A DNA stretch of 38,445 nt from a bacterium (GTDB taxonomy: Bacteria; Desulfobacterota; DSWW01), in NCBI GenBank assembly GCA_028277985.1, contig JANQFG010000170.1:1-38445 (forward strand), in the 5' to 3' direction. The position numbers were made by a program, and so were the translations under genes. The notes beneath the pieces were generated by a model. That model made no database searches and was not told where the DNA came from. It saw nothing but the letters and a program-made list of their open reading frames with translations. This document shows positions 1 through 8,200 of this stretch, piece by piece; position 1 is the first letter of the stretch, and each line of letters begins with the position of its first letter.

Positions 1-115
1 ACCAGATGAAGACCGGGCCGGTGATGGTTGAATTCAGATCACCCTCCAGGCTGATCATGGTCAAGGGTACTGTGAAATCTGCTACCTTGAGCACGTGGAT
101 CTTGTACTCCGCCAT
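1..115 (-). CDS. 5' end of a gene running off the window (possibly MBL-fold hydrolase)
   Basis: Only the first 38 codons lie in the window. The ATG at 113-115 (minus strand) is preceded by a clear AAAGGAGGA ribosome site, which supports a real start. The peptide begins MAEYKIHVLKVADFTVPL, which resembles the N-termini of metallo-beta-lactamase-fold lactonase-like proteins, but the metal motif (HxHxDH) would lie outside the window. The family call is therefore a guess; the presence of a gene start is the firmer part. Confidence 0.4.
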   Translation of the reverse strand, partial: MAEYKIHVLKVADFTVPLTMISLEGDLNSTITGPVFIW

Positions 116-163
116 CTTCACTTCCTCCTTTGTGCGAGTCAAACCGAATCAGTCGTTGTAGGT

Positions 164-481
164 TTAAGCAGCCCACCTAAGACAGATCTCACCTGCTTTG
201 TGTGGAGGGAGTTTCTCACCCGTCGTGATGTCCTTGATCACGAGTTCCACCCCTGGCATGGGACTGCCATTGGTGTGCTTCATGATGCCATAGACCGGGC
301 AATCCGGTTCGCCCGTGGAAACACCAGGCCCGTTCTCGGTCTGAGCATACGTTTTAACGATTTTGGCATCCGGATCCGTACACACCTCGTTGCGGATCAT
401 CTCAAAGGGTCGCGGCAGAACAGCGCCTAGGGACTTGTTGAGATTGAATGTGTAGTTGCCGACATCGAGGACCCGTATCAT
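164..481 (-). pseudogene. Acyl-CoA synthetase fragment (decayed, apparently mosaic)
   Basis: About 105 codons read like an internal piece of the AMP-forming acyl-CoA synthetase superfamily. The first part (around GNYTFNLNKSLGAV and GVSTGEPDCPVYGIM) resembles the FATP/very-long-chain type. The second part (GSPMPGVELVIKD, then LPPHKAGEICLR) resembles 4-coumarate-CoA-ligase/medium-chain types. The adenylate-binding P-loop, the YxHTGD motif and the catalytic-lysine domain are all absent, so the piece cannot be an enzyme. It abuts a plus-strand transporter fragment. I infer a remnant of recombination between two ligase genes; the mosaic reading is less certain than the fragment call. Confidence 0.5.
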
Positions 482-513
482 GGCCTGGAAAGGAGCACCG
501 AAACCGAAGGTCC

Positions 514-952
514 TTCATGACCCTCGCATCCATCCTGATCAAGTCCTCCCTCGGGTGGGACCGCTGGGCCGTGTTCGTTGTCATCACCCTGGTGCTCGTG
601 GTGGGGGGGAAGGTACTCGGTGAACCTGAGAGTGGGGGATACCGAGGCCGGGGCCGCTCTGCTTTTCTCGAACCATCCGCACAACAACACCTTCCGGTAC
701 TTCATCCAGACCCTTGTGGGGGCCACGCAGTTCGTGATCATCGCCGATGGTGACAAGGAGGGCACGATCAAGAACGAGCGTACCCTGCAGGCCATGGAGG
801 ATTTCCAGCGGTTCAAGGAAACCGAGGGAGGGGCAGGGAGGACGCTTACCTTCACGAGCATGATCAAACGCATCTTCCGCAGGTTCCACGAAGAGTACCC
901 GAAGTGGGAGATGGTGCCCGAGGGCCCGAAGCACCTGAGCGAGATCGGATGA
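514..952 (+). pseudogene. MMPL/RND-family exporter, frameshifted and truncated N-terminal fragment
   Basis: The ATG at 514 opens with a short soluble stretch and a membrane segment (WAVFVVITLVLVVGG). The frame is then lost at a seven-G run at about 601-607. The next frame continues with NLRVGDTEAGAALLF and on to FHEEYPKWEMVPEGP, the pattern of the first periplasmic domain of deltaproteobacterial MMPL/RND-type lipid or hydrophobe exporters. The reading ends at a TGA at 950-952, so the remaining roughly 80% of the transporter, with its other membrane helices, is missing. It is probably non-functional; a sequencing indel in the G-run would explain the frameshift but not the truncation. Confidence 0.55.
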
Positions 953-1171
953 CGCCAATCCCCTCATACCTAAAATCGATGTGTGACCACTCCAGGTCAA
1001 GAATCTCCTGCTAGCCGCTGCATTCCTCAGAAGAAGATCGATGATGGTCTCGTTTCCCCACCATCCATTCCGGGTGAATTCCTGAATCTGTCCCTGTGAA
1101 ACCGGTATCATGTTTCACCTCGATTGATAGGGAACTTGATTCGGGCAGCAAGAGAACAAGTCAGAAGGCGA

Positions 1172-2746
1172 TCACGACACCATCCTGTCTTGTTTGTCCC
1201 AGAATCTTGCTTTGATCGCCTTCTTGTCGAGTTTACCAAGGTTCGTCAAGGGGATCTCGTCCCAGAATTCGACCGTCTTCGGAGCCACGAGACGGCCTTT
1301 CCTCTCCTTGACAAACCGAATCAGCTCTTCTTCGGTGGCGGCTTTCTCCTTGTGCAGGATCACGATGGCCTTCACTTCTTCTCCCCACTTCTCGTGAGGA
1401 ACCCCGACCACTGCCGCCCCCTTCACCGCGGGATGTTCGAACAGAACATCTTCGATCTCCCTGGGGTATATGTTGAAGCCGCCGCTCACAATCATGTCTT
1501 TCTTTCTGTCTACGATGTACAGGAAACCCTCTTCATCCTGTTTCGCTATGTCGCCCGTATGCAACCAGCCATCCCGGATGGTCTCCGAAGTGGCCTCGGG
1601 GTTCTTGAAGTAGCCATTCATCATGTTGGCACAACGCACGGCAACCTCTCCAGCATTCCCCCGCTCCACTTCATTCCCTTCATCATCCAGAAGCTTGACT
1701 CGCGTATGAAACGTCGGCCTTCCGGCGGAACTCAGGATTTCCTTTTCCCTTTCCGGGTCTTCAACAATGTGTTCCTCTCGGGACAAGACGCTCATCATCA
1801 TGGGTGCCTCGGTCTGGCCAAAGAGTTGCGTCATTACGGGCCCGAACGTATCGAGGGCCTGTTTGAGCCGGTCGGGAGCTATGGCGGAAGCACCGTAGAT
1901 GATATTCCGGAGGCTGCGCAGGTCATATTCCTTGAGATACTGGGAATCCAGTAGAACATAGATCATCGTCGGGACGAGAAAGGTGGCCGTTACTCTCTCC
2001 TTTTCCATGGTTTCCAGAAGCAACCTCGGGTCAAAGTGATCGATGATTACGACTCTCCCTTTTCGCAGAAGAACCGGAAGCATCAGACACCCGCCTGCAT
2101 GCGTCAGCGGTGTCGGATAGGCGAACACCTCATCCCAGCCCAATCCCAGTTCCAGCATCTCCATCAAGACGGTGTAGACCCAGCCCCTGTGGGAAACCAT
2201 GACGCCCTTCGGTTTTCCTGTTGTCCCGCCGGTATAGTAGATCCCGACCAGGTCTTCCGGGTCGATCTCGACTTCTCTGTAGGACGGGGATGAAGAGTCT
2301 ATGAGACTCTGGAAGTGATGATGTCCTTCCACTACGGAAGCATGGTCCTGGCCGACACAAATGAAATGCCTGACCGTCTTCAGATGGGGGATCATATCCT
2401 TTACTCTGGGAGACATCGATTCGTGATAGATCAAGGTGCTGCTTTCGGCCTGATTCATCATGTAGATGTGGTCGGAGGTGCTCAGAAGTACGGCAAGCGG
2501 CACACGAACGCACCCGCTTTTGGCAACGGCAATTTCACAGAAGACGTATTCGGGGCAGTTAGCCATCAGAAAGGAGACGGTCTCTCCCTTCTTCAGGCCG
2601 AGTGATTGAAGGGCGCTTACCAGGCAGGCTGCTTTTTGGCCCATTTCTTCGTAGGTATACGACTCCTCCTTGTAGGTGATGGCAGTCTCGGGTCCGTAAA
2701 AGTCCACACAACGATCATACAGCTCGCCGATTGTCCATGCGATCAA
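1172..2746 (-). CDS. AMP-forming acyl-CoA synthetase
   Basis: This 524-aa protein is full length for an AMP-forming acyl/aryl-CoA ligase, which activates a carboxylic acid with ATP and CoA. The adenylate P-loop YYTGGTTGKPKG lies at residues 170-181. A GQTE motif follows, then WLHTGD, the hinge region DRKKDMIVSGGFNIYP, and the C-terminal catalytic lysine in LTNLGKLDK (about K505). It is the last intact gene of the catabolic unit, 19 bp after the MaoC gene, and therefore probably activates the substrate or an intermediate of the same pathway. The substrate cannot be read from the sequence. It differs clearly from the second ligase at 6622-8160, so the two are not recent duplicates. Confidence 0.9.
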   Translation of the reverse strand: MIAWTIGELYDRCVDFYGPETAITYKEESYTYEEMGQKAACLVSALQSLGLKKGETVSFLMANCPEYVFCEIAVAKSGCVRVPLAVLLSTSDHIYMMNQAESSTLIYHESMSPRVKDMIPHLKTVRHFICVGQDHASVVEGHHHFQSLIDSSSPSYREVEIDPEDLVGIYYTGGTTGKPKGVMVSHRGWVYTVLMEMLELGLGWDEVFAYPTPLTHAGGCLMLPVLLRKGRVVIIDHFDPRLLLETMEKERVTATFLVPTMIYVLLDSQYLKEYDLRSLRNIIYGASAIAPDRLKQALDTFGPVMTQLFGQTEAPMMMSVLSREEHIVEDPEREKEILSSAGRPTFHTRVKLLDDEGNEVERGNAGEVAVRCANMMNGYFKNPEATSETIRDGWLHTGDIAKQDEEGFLYIVDRKKDMIVSGGFNIYPREIEDVLFEHPAVKGAAVVGVPHEKWGEEVKAIVILHKEKAATEEELIRFVKERKGRLVAPKTVEFWDEIPLTNLGKLDKKAIKARFWDKQDRMVS

Positions 2747-2765
2747 GACCTGACCCCTCTCCCAG

Positions 2766-3215
2766 TTAGACCCTCATGTGGAACATCAGCTTGTAATCGA
2801 ACACCATCACCGCTTCGTCCCGCTGGTTCTTCACCGTATAGCGCCAGACCAGAATCCCTTTGTCGGGCTTCTTGGTCTTCTGCTTCTCCATGACTTCGAC
2901 AACGACCGTTATTGTATCTCCCATCTTCACAGGGGCGGTCATTTTCATGTTGTCCACCCCAAGCCACGCAACTGCAGAATCTCCCGCAAACCCGGCCATG
3001 CCGACCAGGCCGACGGCCATCCCGAAGATAAGCGGGCCGTGGGCGATGCGCTCGCCGAATTGCGTCTTGGCGGCATACTCCTTGTCCATGTGAAGAGGGT
3101 AGAAATCCATGGTCAAAGAGGCCCAGTTGACCACATGGGTCTCCGTTACCGTAATGGAAGCGGTCGTGTAGATATCTCCGACGTTGAAGTCGTCACCGTA
3201 TTTGCTGTGTTCCAT
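2766..3215 (-). CDS. MaoC-like enoyl-CoA hydratase/dehydratase
   Basis: This single-hotdog protein of about 149 residues carries the hydratase-2 style signature: DFYPLHMD followed by the Phe/Ile-Ala-His-Gly segment FGERIAHGPLIFG. I place the start at the ATG at 3215, five codons inside a longer reading, because GAGGTGAT sits just upstream of it. Proteins of this family hydrate enoyl-CoA, or act as the dehydratase partner of DUF35 proteins in steroid side-chain degradation (the ChsH1/ChsH2 type). The DUF35 gene lies 42 bp upstream and a ligase follows by 19 bp, which supports a role in beta-oxidation of an acyl-CoA. The exact substrate is unknown. Confidence 0.85.
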   Translation of the reverse strand: MEHSKYGDDFNVGDIYTTASITVTETHVVNWASLTMDFYPLHMDKEYAAKTQFGERIAHGPLIFGMAVGLVGMAGFAGDSAVAWLGVDNMKMTAPVKMGDTITVVVEVMEKQKTKKPDKGILVWRYTVKNQRDEAVMVFDYKLMFHMRV

Positions 3216-3257
3216 ACCATCACCTCGCATCGAACGAAGTTTACCTGCCCCAGAGCA

Positions 3258-3671
3258 TTACTTCTTCGCCGGCCTGAACTTGGGAAGGGTGAACTCATCG
3301 TTCAGTTTCTCGAAGGTAACCTCCACGGGCATATCGCATTCCAGTTCGCCGAAATCGCAGTCCACCATGTTGCTCAACATCTGGACACCCTCCTCCAATC
3401 GTATGAGAGCAACCACGAAGGGGATGTCGTTCGTGAATGCGGACGGCGCGTTGTTTTCCACGACCGAATAGCTGAAAAGGGTCCCTTTTCCGGAGGCTTC
3501 CACCCACTCGATGTTGTCCGACAGACAGTGGGGACAGGCGATTCGAGGATAGAAGATGTGCTTGTCACAGTCCTTACACTTCTGGAGGATCAGTCTTTCT
3601 TCTTTGGCTGCGTCCCAGAAGGGTCTGGCCCAGGGAGTAACCTCAGGAGAGGGTTTTTCCGGTATCTCCAT
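3258..3671 (-). CDS. DUF35 Zn-ribbon/OB-fold protein (thiolase/hydratase partner)
   Basis: This 137-aa protein has the rubredoxin-like zinc ribbon C32-x2-C35 and C46-x2-C49 in its N-terminal half, followed by an OB-fold with the segment GKGTLFSYSVV. The length and layout are those of the DUF35 (OB-fold, acyl-CoA-associated) family. In characterised systems these proteins form complexes with SCP2-like thiolases or MaoC hydratases (for example ChsH2) and are needed for their activity. Here it lies 15 bp after the thiolase-like gene and before the MaoC gene, so either or both are likely partners. It is unlikely to have enzymatic activity alone. Confidence 0.88.
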   Translation of the reverse strand: MEIPEKPSPEVTPWARPFWDAAKEERLILQKCKDCDKHIFYPRIACPHCLSDNIEWVEASGKGTLFSYSVVENNAPSAFTNDIPFVVALIRLEEGVQMLSNMVDCDFGELECDMPVEVTFEKLNDEFTLPKFRPAKK

Positions 3672-3686
3672 TTTCGTTCCTCCTTG

Positions 3687-4871
3687 TTACGGAATCTCTG
3701 TTCCCAAGACGGTGACCTGGGCATCCATGTAGGTGCCGCCTGTTCCTGTCTTCACTGCGAACTTCGCACCTTCTACCTGCCGATCCCCGGCCTTTCCCAT
3801 GAGCTGACGGGCCGCCTCCACCGTGATCGCCACACCGCCTCCCGCACCCGTATGCCCCTGGGATAGCATGCCCCCGTTCGTGGTGCATGGGGTCTTCCCG
3901 CCGGGCCAGGTATCCCCTCGCAGAAACATCTCGCCCGCTTCGCCCCTCTTACACAGGCCGACCTCCTCGAAGGCGATGATCTGATAGATGGGGTAGGAAT
4001 CGTAGATCTCGGCTACATCGATATCCTTGGGCGCGATGCCGGCTTGCTCGAATGCCTCCTTGCCGGCCTCTGCCCATCCGTATCGGGAGATATCCGGCTC
4101 TTGAGAAAACACATGATGGGATACGACCCCCCCTTCCCCGAGAATGTAGACCGGTTTGTTCGGAAGGTCCTTTGCCCGTTCCGCCGAGGTAACGATGAAC
4201 GCGGACCCACCGTCAAAGAGCATATTGGACATCTTGGCCCTCACCGACGTGGAGAGCATCTTGGACGACATGACTTCCTCGATGGTAAGGGGCTTGCGGA
4301 AGAAGGCGTTCGGGTTCAGCTCCGCCCATTTCCGGTTGGAAACGCACACCGCTGCAAATTGCTCGTCCGTGCATCCCGTCTCGTATTTGTACCGGGTCGT
4401 GGACAGGGAGGCCACGGTGGAATAATGCTGGCCGTAGGGAACCTCCCACTCAGGGGAAATCCCTGAAACGGCAAACAGATCGATCCCTCCCTGTGCCGTG
4501 AGGCCCGTACCCAGCTTCTCCGAGTGGACGAACAGCACGCACTTTGCCGTACCGCTTGCGATCATGCCTGCTGCCAATTGCAGCCCCGTACTGCTGCTGG
4601 ACCCGCCCGAGAAGATCAAGCAGTTCATCTTGCAGTTCTTCAGCCCAAGCTCTTCGGCCAGCCGCGCGGTTGTCAGCTCCCCAATATAGGAGAAGCTGAA
4701 CATGGCGGCCGTGGGCATAACGAAATCGATCTCATCCTTGTCGATGTCCGCATCCCGGATGGCCTGCCTGGCAGATTCCACGGCATGGTAGATCGCCGGC
4801 TTTTCGGGGAATCTTCCGGTCGGCACCTCGCCGGTTCCCACTATTGCCACTTTGCCTTTCACACTGCCCAT
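3687..4871 (-). CDS. SCP2-like thiolase (DUF35-associated type)
   Basis: This 394-aa protein has the thiolase fold and length. The N-terminal nucleophile loop reads NCLIFSGGSSSSTGL at residues 83-97; where classical thiolases have the acylated cysteine in a C-A/S-S-G context, the equivalent spot appears to be serine. The C-terminal NGGMLSQGHTGAGGG segment keeps the conserved histidine (H340) of the GHP-like motif. Thiolase-like proteins coupled to DUF35 partners often deviate at the nucleophile and catalyse retro-aldol or condensation chemistry instead of thiolysis. The immediate DUF35 neighbour (15 bp) supports that reading. The fold is clear; the reaction is inferred. Confidence 0.88.
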   Translation of the reverse strand: MGSVKGKVAIVGTGEVPTGRFPEKPAIYHAVESARQAIRDADIDKDEIDFVMPTAAMFSFSYIGELTTARLAEELGLKNCKMNCLIFSGGSSSSTGLQLAAGMIASGTAKCVLFVHSEKLGTGLTAQGGIDLFAVSGISPEWEVPYGQHYSTVASLSTTRYKYETGCTDEQFAAVCVSNRKWAELNPNAFFRKPLTIEEVMSSKMLSTSVRAKMSNMLFDGGSAFIVTSAERAKDLPNKPVYILGEGGVVSHHVFSQEPDISRYGWAEAGKEAFEQAGIAPKDIDVAEIYDSYPIYQIIAFEEVGLCKRGEAGEMFLRGDTWPGGKTPCTTNGGMLSQGHTGAGGGVAITVEAARQLMGKAGDRQVEGAKFAVKTGTGGTYMDAQVTVLGTEIP

Positions 4872-4900
4872 GATTCCCTCCTTATCGATCCATTCGGTTG

Positions 4901-6046
4901 CTATAGTCCCAGTTGTCTCGCGATGATGTTCTTCTGGATCTGGGTGGTTCCTCCGCCGATGGAGAGGATGAGGACGTCTCTCAGGTATCGTTGCGCATCG
5001 TATTCCATGGTATAGCCATAGCCACCCAGAATCTGTACGCCTTCCAGGGCAACTCTTTTGGCCACTTCAGAGCAGTAGGACTTCGACATGGAGGTCTCCT
5101 TCACACACTCCATCCCCGAAGTCTCTTTCCATGCCGCGTAATAGGCCAACAACCTCGCGGCCTCCAATTCCGTTGCCATATCCACCAGCTTGTGCTGGAT
5201 GGCCTGGAACTGACCGATGGGCTGTCCGAACTGCTCCCGCTCCTTTGCATATTCCAGGGCATATTCGAAGGCACCCTGGCCTATCCCCAACGAGCAGGCC
5301 GAAAGAAGCAGGCGCTCTTCATTCAACAACCGCATCATCTGTTTCCAGCCGTGGTTCAGGCAGTCCGGGCCCCCCAGGATGCTCTCGGCAGGGACCCGAA
5401 CGTCTTCATACGTCACCTCGCACGTGTTCGAGCCCCTGTAGCCCAGGTCCTTGATGGGCGTTGCACTGAAGCCTTCCGATTGGGTCTCTACCAGAAAGTC
5501 GGTGATACCCTTGAATTTCGACTCTGCGGTCCGCGTATTGGTTACGACCACATCCGCCATTCCGGCACCCGATATGAACATCTTGCTCCCGTTGATGACG
5601 TAGGAGTCCCCGTCGAGAACCGCCCTGGTGCGAATGCTGGCTGCATCCGATCCGGCATTCGGTTCGGTCAGGGCATAGGCGAATTTCACTTCGCCCCTGG
5701 CGAGCTTGGGAAGGTACTTCCTCTTCTGTTCCTCATTGCCGTTCTTCAAAACGATGCTCGTGCCGTACAGGGTGATATTGCCCGTGGCCCAGGCCAGAAC
5801 CGGGATTCTCCTGGACAGCTCTTCATCGAGGATCATCACATCGATGACGTTGCCCCCCTGGCCCCCGTACTCCTCGGGCACATTGATCCCCATGAAACCG
5901 AGATCCACGAGCTTTCCCAGAAGCTCGTGGGGATATTCGTCCCGCTCGTCGATCTCCTGGGCCAGTTCTCTGGAGACTTCCGTCTCCACCCACTTGCGAA
6001 CCGTATCCCTGAGCATGTCCTGTTCTTCTGTGAACCGAAAATCCAT
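4901..6046 (-). CDS. Acyl-CoA dehydrogenase
   Basis: This 381-aa flavoprotein of the acyl-CoA dehydrogenase superfamily introduces the alpha-beta double bond of an acyl-CoA. Recognisable parts are the N-terminal helical domain from MDFRFTEEQDMLRD, the ALTEPNAGSDAAS substrate/FAD loop, the FAD-binding REQFGQPIGQFQAIQ segment, and the C-terminal GGYGYTMEYDAQRYLRD motif. The canonical catalytic-glutamate motif YEGT near the C-terminus is replaced by GGGT (IGGGTTQIQ), a variant seen in several specialised subfamilies. I chose the ATG at 6046: the open frame continues 138 codons upstream, but that part reads as the tail of an unrelated enzyme. It lies 29 bp before the thiolase-like gene. Confidence 0.9.
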   Translation of the reverse strand: MDFRFTEEQDMLRDTVRKWVETEVSRELAQEIDERDEYPHELLGKLVDLGFMGINVPEEYGGQGGNVIDVMILDEELSRRIPVLAWATGNITLYGTSIVLKNGNEEQKRKYLPKLARGEVKFAYALTEPNAGSDAASIRTRAVLDGDSYVINGSKMFISGAGMADVVVTNTRTAESKFKGITDFLVETQSEGFSATPIKDLGYRGSNTCEVTYEDVRVPAESILGGPDCLNHGWKQMMRLLNEERLLLSACSLGIGQGAFEYALEYAKEREQFGQPIGQFQAIQHKLVDMATELEAARLLAYYAAWKETSGMECVKETSMSKSYCSEVAKRVALEGVQILGGYGYTMEYDAQRYLRDVLILSIGGGTTQIQKNIIARQLGL

Positions 6047-6502
6047 GTCACACACCCCCCGAACACTCTCTCCTAATTTCTTGCATGTACTCACATATTC
6101 CGTAACCATTTCGCGGATGATCTCGCCGGCAGGCTTGATCTCCTCTGCCTGGGCGACACTCAGCCCGGCGCTCCAGAATTCACGCCACTTCTTGGATCTC
6201 AGATCCGGCATGGTGTCGAAGTCCTTGATGCTCTCAGCAAGCCATGAGCAGGGATTTCCCGTTATCCTGTCCGTACAGACGATGTCTTCAGGGCCCGCAC
6301 CCACAACCGCCTTCTTGTATGCGTCGCTTGCCCTGGATTCCGTGGATGCGATCAAGCGGGTCCCCACGATGACGGCTGCCATCTGCGCCCCCGTGCTGAT
6401 CCCCCCTGCCGCTATGACCGGCAGACCGACTTTCGATATCAGGTGAGGCACCAGGATCATCGCAGGTGTAGTACCGGGATGGCCGCCCGCACCCAGGCCA
6501 CC
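6047..6502 (-). pseudogene. C-terminal remnant of nitronate monooxygenase, in frame with the acyl-CoA dehydrogenase
   Basis: Reading toward the dehydrogenase, the codons give GGLGAGGHPGTTP, then LPVIAAGGISTG and a terminal helix region. This is the FMN-phosphate-binding end of the 2-nitropropane dioxygenase/nitronate monooxygenase TIM barrel. A TGA stands at 6503-6505, and the N-terminal two thirds of the enzyme are missing. There is no stop between this piece and the dehydrogenase ATG, so a fused polypeptide of about 519 aa starting at 6460 is formally possible. I consider it a deletion remnant that happens to be in frame; translation from the internal ATG is more plausible. Confidence 0.6.
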
Positions 6503-6621
6503 TCAATCAAGCCGTAACATCCAATGCTGCCATTCCCTTTCTCGGATCCCCGGATATTCGTGGACGCACTTCGCCGCATACGCTTGCACAAAGACACCCC
6601 GGACATCATGGTCCTTTTGCA

Positions 6622-8160
6622 CTAGAATACCTTCGTAGCCCCTTTGATTCCCTCGTCCTTCAGTTTGAAGTGCTGGATTCTCTCCGTGGCTGTCTTCGGA
6701 AAAGACTCACGAAATACCACGTATCTTGGCCTCATGAACTTGGGCAGATTCTTCTCCGACCATAGATGAAACTCCTCAGCCGGCAGCATCTCACCCCCTT
6801 TGAGAACGATATGGGCTACAATTTCATCCTCTTTCGTGGCTTCTTTCTCGGCAGGCCTGTAGGGAGTAATAGCTGACTCCGCAACCTTAGGATGTTGGTT
6901 GATCAAATGTTCCGTTTGATCTATGGAAACCATCTCGCCTCGCACTCTCAAGGCATCCTTTTTCCGACCGGCAAAGTGCAAATGTCCACGCTCATCCAGA
7001 TATCCGAGGTCTCCAGTATAGAGAAAACCACCCCTTAGGGCTTCAGCCGTGGCTTCAGGATTCTTGTAGTAACCTTGCATGCGAAGGCCACAGTTACACC
7101 TGACCGCTATCTCGCCTGTTTCTCCAACTGGAAGGGGTTCTGAATTCTCATCCAGAATAAACAGTTCATCAGGCGCGTTTGGTTTGCCGTCTGAACCTTG
7201 GTGAATGTCGTGTGCAGGGACTATTGTGATGCAGGGATGCTCTGTGAATCCATATACGCTCTGGAATCTGATATTCGGCCACCTTGCCTCTAATACATCA
7301 TACATTCCTCCAAATGTGCCGACTACCGTGATCTTTTCCTTTTGCTCCAAATCAGTTTCGGGAAGCTTCAGAAGGTTCAGTGGTATAGTACCTGTCCAGT
7401 GACCCTGTGTTATCTTGTATTCATCTACATTCTTCCAGTATGTATCCGCTTCGAATCTCTCCTCTACAATCATAGTAGCCTTGAAGTATATGGTTCCAAA
7501 CATGGTTGCGCTAGCCCAGACATGGGAAAAGGGTAGCTGCATATAGATACGGTCGTCACTTGTCGTTTCAAGATTATGTTCAACCGTGATCGAACTTCTT
7601 GTAGCGGATCTGTGGGTATGCAATACCCCTTTGGGAAATCCGGTCGTACCTGAGGTAAATAGTATGCAGAACAAATCGTCAGGTTCCGCAGGACTCACGT
7701 AACTCGCCGGTTCTCCCTCAGCTTCTTCATCTAACTCCTCGATCGGCAGCACTTGAATCTGTCTCCCTACTTTGCCGACCACTTGCTCGATTTGGTCCCG
7801 ATAACGCGATGAGACAATCACATGAGCACTATCCGAAACATCAATGATGTACTGCAGGCTTTCGCCTACAAGAAGCGAGTTTATGGGGACCCAGACAGCT
7901 CCTGTAAGAACTGTCGCATAGAGTGTACATGCTAGTTCCGGAGAGTTCTCTGACATGATAGCCACCATGTCACCCTTGGAAATCCCTCTCCTCTCGAGTA
8001 GATTTGCTATCCTATATGCTTGCGCTTGAAATTCACCATAGGTTGCCTTGAATCCACGAGAAGGAAATTCAAAGAAGGTTTTCTCTCTTTCACTCTTGCA
8101 CGCTTCCTCCAGTAGTGATCCTGCACTATAGTTGATCTTTTCCAACTCTATCGCTTCCAA
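6622..8160 (-). CDS. CaiC-like acyl-CoA ligase
   Basis: This 512-aa AMP-forming ligase has P-loop LFTSGTTGFPKG (residues 167-178), LYTGDLGYLD, the hinge GRKKDALRVRGE, and a C-terminal FPKTATERIQHFKLK. That ending is typical of the crotonobetaine/carnitine-CoA ligase branch, where the last lysine context differs from classical acetyl-CoA synthetases. Translation seems to begin at a TTG at 8160, because AAAAGGAGGTGA lies four to five bases upstream and no ATG is near. The PreA-like gene ends 40 bp upstream, so the two are probably co-transcribed. The substrate is not readable from the sequence; the branch suggests a polar or branched carboxylic acid but this is inference. Confidence 0.88.
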   Translation of the reverse strand: MEAIELEKINYSAGSLLEEACKSEREKTFFEFPSRGFKATYGEFQAQAYRIANLLERRGISKGDMVAIMSENSPELACTLYATVLTGAVWVPINSLLVGESLQYIIDVSDSAHVIVSSRYRDQIEQVVGKVGRQIQVLPIEELDEEAEGEPASYVSPAEPDDLFCILFTSGTTGFPKGVLHTHRSATRSSITVEHNLETTSDDRIYMQLPFSHVWASATMFGTIYFKATMIVEERFEADTYWKNVDEYKITQGHWTGTIPLNLLKLPETDLEQKEKITVVGTFGGMYDVLEARWPNIRFQSVYGFTEHPCITIVPAHDIHQGSDGKPNAPDELFILDENSEPLPVGETGEIAVRCNCGLRMQGYYKNPEATAEALRGGFLYTGDLGYLDERGHLHFAGRKKDALRVRGEMVSIDQTEHLINQHPKVAESAITPYRPAEKEATKEDEIVAHIVLKGGEMLPAEEFHLWSEKNLPKFMRPRYVVFRESFPKTATERIQHFKLKDEGIKGATKVF

Positions 8161-8200
8161 GAAGTCACCTCCTTTTCATCAACGGCGTGTGCTTTCCTTG

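Noticed and set aside
2778..3866. Long plus-strand open frame of about 360 codons
   Set aside because: It runs antisense over the MaoC, DUF35 and thiolase-like genes, all with clear motifs and ribosome sites, and its translation is rich in His/Arg with no domain.
4913..6076. Long plus-strand open frame opposite the acyl-CoA dehydrogenase
   Set aside because: It is the complement of a well-defined enzyme gene and has no motif of its own.
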